Shown in pieces: positions 58,003 to 64,000 of a DNA stretch of 64,000 nucleotides. The notes below the pieces were generated by a model, which saw nothing but the letters and a program-made list of their open reading frames with translations, was not told the DNA's origin and made no database searches. The translations under genes were made by a program, and so were the position numbers. The stretch is from Heterodera schachtii (Eukaryota > Nematoda > Chromadorea > Rhabditida > Heteroderidae). Position 1 is the first letter of the stretch; the number at the start of each line of letters is the position of its first letter. The stretch lies in assembly GCA_023374025.1 (NCBI GenBank), contig SIJG01000070.1, positions 587,654 to 651,653 on the forward strand, read 5' to 3'.

Positions 58003-58990
58003 GGTCGGCCACCGTATGACAACGATTACAATCTTTTACAAGCCCAGACAAAAGAAAATTGCAAAAGAGCAGCGAAAAAATCAAAAGGATTGCCCAAACG
58101 ATAATTTCAGCGAGAAGATCACCCGTAAATTGGTCACCATATAAATCAACACCATCATAATCACCCACGTTGCCCTCCTTCGAGTATTTAATGGAATATT
58201 TAATCAAAAAGCCAGTGCATATAATGGAAAGAAGTGTTGCAGAAATACAGCCACCCACTGTGCTGCCACCAGCACGCTTTGTTCTTCTTATGTTCAACAA
58301 GCGATTGTTTTTTGGGTGTGAAAATGGATGGTTTTTTGCTGAAAAAAAAATTAAAATATTTTATTTCATTTTTAAATGATTTTATTTTCATCTTTAAATC
58401 GGGCAGATTTTGTTAGAAAGTATACATTTTTCAAATTGTAGGTCTACCATCTGAATTCTCATTTTGTCACCGTTTGTTATCCCAATTTTTTGAAAAAATT
58501 TTTTTTTTATTAACATTTCTATAAATCGCAATTTTGGTATATTTGGTACGATAATAAACGGCTAAAAGCCCGTCTAATCAATTAAATAAGCAAATTGACC
58601 TTTAATTATGGCAGCAGCATTTTCAATTCCAATGGTTAATTTGTCAAAAAATTGTTCAAAAATTGTTTTGTTTTGTTCGCTGAGAATTGAATCTTTCTCC
58701 ATTTTTTCAACAATTGCCTTTTGTCAATTCCTTTCTCGTCAATTTGGACTTTTTTGACCAATTCGCGCACCTTTTCATCATCACTAATTGTTAATGTTCC
58801 ATTTGGCAAATTTTCACAGAAATATTTTCGCAATTTTTGCAAATTTTCATCAACAATTTTCAATTCAAATTTCCAATCACATATCATAGCAAACGAATTT
58901 TTGCTAAGCCATTCAATTCCCAAATCCCGTTCAAAGCTTCCTGACTTAATTTCATGCATTAAATTTGGTGCCGAATTCATCAATAAACAT
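58003..58990 (-). pseudogene. T7: 5'-truncated, frameshifted T-family copy
   Basis: Exon 2 is open from about 58983 (KFELKIVDENLQKLRKYFCENLP). A one-base loss in the run of A at about 58715 (…GIDK then out of frame) disrupts the end. There is no signal exon: the homology stops at 58990, where T-family upstream DNA is joined directly. Exon 3 (58339-58027) keeps R-T-K-R, both hydrophobic segments, and a loop without His (GDYDGVDLYGD), but one extra base near 58055 carries the frame past the family stop codon. Confidence 0.75.
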
Positions 58991-59817
58991 TAAATTTGTT
59001 CATTAATTATCGAATAAAAATAGAAAGAAAAGGTTTTACTTAAAATAATAACACAAAATCATTATGGCACAATTTAATAAAAATGCGGGAAGAAGGATAT
59101 GTGACGTATATATGGGTGTAAAATAAGAATTATGCAGAACATAAAGATCATTTTGTGCCCATGATTTGAATTTGCATTTATGTATAAGGGATACGGTAAA
59201 ACAAAAAATACCGTAAGATTTATTATGTAACTGATGCAAAATTTTTCGATTATTTAGCCCGAAACCAGTACGATGTACAGAATGCAACTAGACCATATAA
59301 TATGCCCAAATATCAACAATTCTGTGGTTTAGGAATCATTCTCATTTTAGTCTTCATATTCCCAGAATTAAATGCAAAAGTGAAAATCACTAAATACCAT
59401 AAATTGACAGCATATACACACGAGGATTAATTCATAAACCCTGTGACTTTTCCAGTCAATTGGTCAGGAAGAAATTATTTTTGAATCTATTTAATGGTCT
59501 TTTTCTTCGTAGGAAAAAAAAGCAGTAATTTTTCCTTTTTACTAATTTTCATTTAAAGAAAAAGAATAATCAATCCTATACAAATTAATAAACCCAAATT
59601 ATTTTTGAATCTATTTAATAGTCTTTTTTCTTCGTTTTACAGGAAAATACTAAAAATGTGAGCTCGACATAGTTTTGACCAAATAATGCAAAATTGTTGC
59701 TTATTTAAGGCTTAAGTCTCTTTTTTTACTATAAAGAGATCCAAGTCTTATTTTCTTACTGTATAATTTATCGAATTGATTAGTAAACACTAAAAAATTA
59801 AATGCAGCTGATCAAAA
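58991..59817. other. Upstream block of T7
   Basis: A near copy of 51040-51900: shared upstream block, then the segment with CAGTATGATGTACAGAATGC-type sequence. No gene. Confidence 0.6.
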
Positions 59818-59950
59818 TTCCACAGAATGACAACCATTACCGTCTTTTACAAACCTTACAGGCAAAAACCAATTGAAGAAATCAGCCCAATAATCAAAAT
59901 GATTGCACACATGATCATTCCAGCGAGAGCCTTAAAATGCACGTAATAAA
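59818..59950 (-). pseudogene. T8: T-family exon-3 terminal relic
   Basis: A degraded copy of the last 100-130 bp of exon 3 and its stop region (CAGAATGACAACCATTACCGTCTTTTACAA matches the CGTATGACGACGATTACGATCTTTTA flank of other copies). No open frame. Confidence 0.6.
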
Positions 59951-60438
59951 AAATTTTGCTTCTGCTTGCATGAAGATCCTCGAAAATTCAAAATAAATTT
60001 TTGAAAATTTGAACCAATTTTCACGGTCAATGCCATATATTTAGCATGAAAATACGGAATCTTTTAACCACAAAAACGTGCTGTGCTGGTTTTTATCTCA
60101 ATTGAAAAGCATTTGCCACGAATAAGTGATGCTAAACATATGAATGAATGTGTTTATTAATAAATATATTTAAATATGTATTCATAGTAAAGCAAAACTT
60201 TATCTTCAAAAGCATATGACAGGAAAGATGGAATATAAAAAAACGAATTTAAATAGTGATGAAATAAAATTGAAAACAAAGCAAAAAAAAAAAGATTTAG
60301 AGGCAGCCGAAATCAGAATAGAATAAGAATAAGAGAAATCCCAGCCCAAAAGATCACTGCCCAAATGATAACGGCCCAAATGATAACGGCCCAAATGATA
60401 ACTGCCCAAATGATCAGTCGGCCACCGTATGACGACCA
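59951..60438. other. 3' flank of T9
   Basis: Conserved flank AAAGCATATGACAGGAAAGATGG and four copies of the 15-bp CCCAAATGATAACGG/CTG minisatellite (60340-60420) next to the stop codon. Confidence 0.7.
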
Positions 60439-61603
60439 TTACGATCTTTTAAAACAAAAAATTGCAAGCATCAGAAAAACAAATAAAAGGATTGCGAAAA
60501 TGATAATTCCAGTGAGAACAGTATCCGTTATGTGTTGACCTTTATACAAATAGTGAACATCCGTGTTGCCCTCCTTCGAGTATTTAACGGAATAATAAAT
60601 AAAAGGGCCAGTGCAGACTATTGAAGCAATTGTGAATACAAAACCCCAACAAATTGCCGTTTTATCAGCACGCTTTGTTCTTAGGTTAAAGCCGCGATTG
60701 TTTTTTTGGTGGGAAAATGGGTGATTATTAGCTAAAAAAATTATCAAATTATTCAATGAGTAACTTTTTAAAAGAATTAAATTATCAAGAATAAGTGATA
60801 AAACACATATTTTTTCTTAAAATGGATGGTGTTTTAAGGCTAAGTCACAAAAAGGCAGAATTAAAAAATCATAAAAGAGATTTTGGTCAAAATCTGATTG
60901 TTGTTCATTAAATTTATTTATTTTTAATGCTGCATACTCTGATTTGAAAATTTTGAGATGCCAACCCCTGAGTTAAAGGGCATATCCCATTTTGTCATTT
61001 TGTCACAGTTTGCTTTTCCTATAATTTAAAATTTAAATTCAAATTGACCGTTAATTATGGCACCAGTTTTTTCAATTCCTTTGTTTAATTTGTCCAAAAA
61101 TTCTCCAAAATTTGCTTTGTTTTGTTCGCTGAGAATTGAATCTTTCTCCATTTTTTCAACAATTGCCTTTTTGTCAATTGCTTTCTTGTCAATTTGGGCT
61201 TTTTTGACTAATTTCCGTACCTTTTCATCATCATTAATTATTAATGTTCCATTTGGCAAATTGTCACAGAAATATTTTCGCAACTTTTCCAAATTTTCAT
61301 TATTAATTTCTTCTTTAATTTTCCCATCACATAACATGGCAAAATTATTTTTTTTTAGCCCATTCAATTGCCAAATTCGCGTCAAATCTTCCTGACTTTA
61401 TTTCAATCATTAAATTTGGTGCCGAATTCACCAATTCTTTCGCCATTTGAAATTTATCTAAAAACTTTTTATATTTACACACAAGTATTTAAAATAAATA
61501 AATAAATAAATAAGAAATTACCGATGGATTCGCATTTTAAATTGAAAATGAGAGAAAATGGAATAATAATGACAAAAGAAAAAGCAGAAAGAGGGAAAAG
61601 CAT
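60439..61603 (-). pseudogene. T9: nearly intact T-family copy, one frameshift
   Basis: Exon 1 61603-61522 (signal peptide MLFPLSAFSFVIIIPFSLIF, ends Lys-Cys-Glu-Ser-Ile-Gly, phase 1). Exon 2 61457-61049 carries one extra base in GAATGGGCT (family GAATGGCT, about 61370), which brings a TAA in frame a few codons later. Exon 3 60731-60439 is open: R-T-K-R, both membrane segments, loop VHYLYKGQHITD, ending FKRS. If the extra G is a base-calling error the gene encodes about 260 residues; otherwise it is a recent pseudogene. Confidence 0.75.
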
Positions 61604-64000
61604 TTTCTTCTATATTTTCTGAATGAATAAAAATTAATTGCGAACGTCTTTTATATGGAATTTTTTCATATTGAAAATGATCCTATTAATTTTTAGGTTA
61701 ATTTTCATGCAAAATAATTAGTTTTTTTCATTTTTATGCTAAATTATTGGTTTTTCGTTGTTCTTTTTAATTACTTTTTTAAGATTTATTATATTATTTA
61801 TATAATTTAATATTAATTTTAGTTTTCCCTTTTTTTTATTAATTTTTTCGTTCATTTTTTAATAATTTAATATTAGTTTTAATTTTCCTTAATTGCTTTT
61901 TACATTTCTATTAATTTTTTCGTTCATTTTTATGCAAAAATATTAGTTTTTTCTTACTAATTGCTTTTTTATAAATAGAAATATTGCTAAAAATATAAAG
62001 AGCTAAATCCAAATATAAATTTAAAAATAAAACACTGTTAAAAAATAATTTATTCATTAATTAATGAATAAAAATATAGCGAAGTATTTTACTTGAAAAA
62101 ATTGAAAATTGGTAACACAAAATCATTATGGCACAATTTACAAAACAAAAACATTTTGGCGACATGATTTCGGTCGTTGCCGGGAATATAAAACTAGTAG
62201 TATATGTGAAGGACAGACAATGCATATATAAGTGGTTTGGTATGTGACCCGAATATACGCGTATGCAGGAAGAGCGGGATATGCGATGTATGTATGGTCG
62301 TAAAATTAGAAGTATGCAGAATAGAAAGATCACGTTTGTGAAAAGTATATTTATATGCCCATGGAATGAATATGCATTTAGATGTAATGATTTTTTATCT
62401 GATAGACATTTTGTAGGTTATATTAATGTGAAAATAAAAATATTACAGCCCATGGTCTTATGGATATGTGTCTGAAAGCATAAAATCTGACGACAATATA
62501 ACATGGAAAAAATGGTAAATTCTGCATATTAATACACAGATTTAAAAAATGAAAATTAAAAATCCCGAAAATTAATAATAATAATAATAATTATTATTAT
62601 TGTAAAGAGTCAATTGTCACATTGAAAATTACGGCAAGCAATAAGTCATCTATTTGTAATTTTATTAAATGATATGCTGCTGTTGACCTGATGAGTGTGG
62701 AGGATGCCCGTTAGTGTAAGCTGAATTCAGATTAATAATTATATTTAAGAAAATTGGATAAAGGCTTACTGTATTACCATAAAAATAATTATTTAATTTA
62801 AAGAAAATAATATACATTTAAAAAATATAAAAAAATTTCTTCAAATGAACCATAAAATTACATACATAATTTATTATTAGTTAATTTCTATATTGTCTTT
62901 TTTATATAAATTAATCCTATTTCGGATTTTCAAAAAATTTATTAAGAAAAGTTATATAAAAATTCAAATCTCGGCTTGAGGAAAGAATCGAGACATAAAA
63001 AAACGGAATTATAAAAATTTTATTCATTTTTAAGTGTAAAAGGGAAAATTTTTTTTTAATAAAGTCTCGAATTCTAGAGTTTTTGGCGGTCCAGGATCTC
63101 GGGAAATTTTCGCTCTTGATCATCACTACTTTTCAGAAATGAAATTATCATTTTTTAATAGACCTAATTAAATTTTATTAAAGCAAAATAAATTTATAAA
63201 ACAGATTGCTTTTTTACATTTCAATTAATTTTTAGGTTCATTTTTCTGCAAAATTATTAGTTTTATTTCTTTCTAATTTATGATTTATATAACATTTATA
63301 TAATGAATAATAGTTTTGCTTTTCCTTAATTGCTTTTTTGCTAAATTAATCCTATTTTGGAGTTGGCATCTAAAACATAAAAGCTCGTCTTTCGATAGGA
63401 ATCTAGACCAAAAAACGGATGAAATTTTACTTAAAAATACATATTAATTATTCATAAAAACGCATATTAAACTATTCATAAATTCTTAAAAATAAAAGAG
63501 ATGTTAATATATAAATTTATTCATTAATTATCGAATAAAAATATAGAGGAATATTTTAATTAAAACAATTAAATTAGTAAACAAATCATTATGGCACAAT
63601 TTACAAAAAAAAAACTATATGCTACGTATGGCATATATGTAACCCCAAATATACGCGTATGCAGGAAGGGAGGGATATGCGATGTATGTATGGTCGTAAA
63701 ATCAGAATTATGCAGAATAGAAAAATCACGTTTTGTAAAAAGTATATTTATATGCCCATGGAGTGAATGTGCATTTATGTAATACGGAAAAACAAAAAAA
63801 CACAGAAAGATTTATTGTATACTGTTGTACATTTGTCGATTATATTAATTTGAATATAAAGATAACATCATCCCATGGGCATAAGTCTGATATGGATAAA
63901 ATCTGACGACAATATAACATGAAAAAAGGTAAATTCTGCATATAAATATACAGATTTAAAAAATGAAAATAAAAATCCCGAAAATTTAATTAGGCAAATA
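61604..64000. other. T9 upstream DNA and a further T-type upstream block
   Basis: 61690-61940 has diverged 120-bp satellite units. The shared upstream block occurs at 62100-62500 and again at 63560-63960, so another T-type unit once lay, or now begins, here, but I see no T exons. 62570-62600 is an AT palindrome (ATTAATAATAATAATAATTA...). 62900-63130 is AT-rich without a gene. Confidence 0.55.

Noticed and set aside
57983..58300. Extended C-terminus of T7 past the family stop
   Set aside because: The extension arises from a one-base insertion and reads into the 3' flank and LTR; not a new domain.

Overview
This is animal nuclear DNA: it is AT-rich, split genes have short GT-AG introns (mostly about 50-300 bp), and there are animal-type secreted proteins, hAT-type non-autonomous transposons, a BEL/Pao relic and a non-LTR retrotransposon relic. 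Compact introns, tandem families of small secreted proteins and an animal-type M14 zinc carboxypeptidase suggest a nematode, perhaps a plant-parasitic one. That is an inference from style, not from a marker gene. There are no bacterial operons, CRISPR arrays or rRNA genes.

Layout. 1-9.4 kb is a gene-poor, less AT-rich compartment with long pyrimidine tracts and a striking density of the palindrome TGATCA. 9.4-14.4 kb is AT-rich and holds two neighbouring paralogous gene modules on the + strand, A1 (12274-13127) and B1 (13761-14380). 17-18.8 kb has a decayed helix-turn-helix gene and a TRIM-like repeat unit. 20-23.6 kb has an 11-residue-periodic minisatellite and two hAT-type MITEs. 24.06-24.72 kb is a three-exon gene for a small ten-cysteine secreted protein. 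25.3-26.5 kb is a 38-bp minisatellite. 27.8-30.1 kb carries B2 and A2 on the - strand, an inverted duplicate of A1/B1. A2 is split by a 626-bp hAT MITE, and a 2.2-kb hAT-type element sits just upstream of it. 34.2-61.6 kb is an array of about nine copies (T1-T9) of a second family: signal peptide, alpha-helical ectodomain, conserved R-x-K-R site, then two membrane segments with a variable, often His-rich, loop between. Only T1 is clearly intact; the others have frameshifts, a nonsense codon, MITE insertions or truncations. A 13-exon M14 carboxypeptidase gene (41284-44940, -) lies inside this array, together with SINE, LINE and BEL/Pao pieces.

The most unusual observations are these. The A/B and T families appear to share a homologous signal-peptide exon. 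The T family has a hitherto unrecognised (to me) processed two-membrane architecture. A short hairpin with a GATA loop is dispersed through the window in about ten copies with compensatory changes. Several MITE insertions with exact target-site duplications allow the order of duplication events to be read. The carboxypeptidase has Arg at the specificity position, which predicts acidic C-terminal substrates, and a 1-nt frameshift in one exon. No pathway links the genes; what they share is secretion, so the region reads as a fast-evolving secretome cluster eroded by small transposons.
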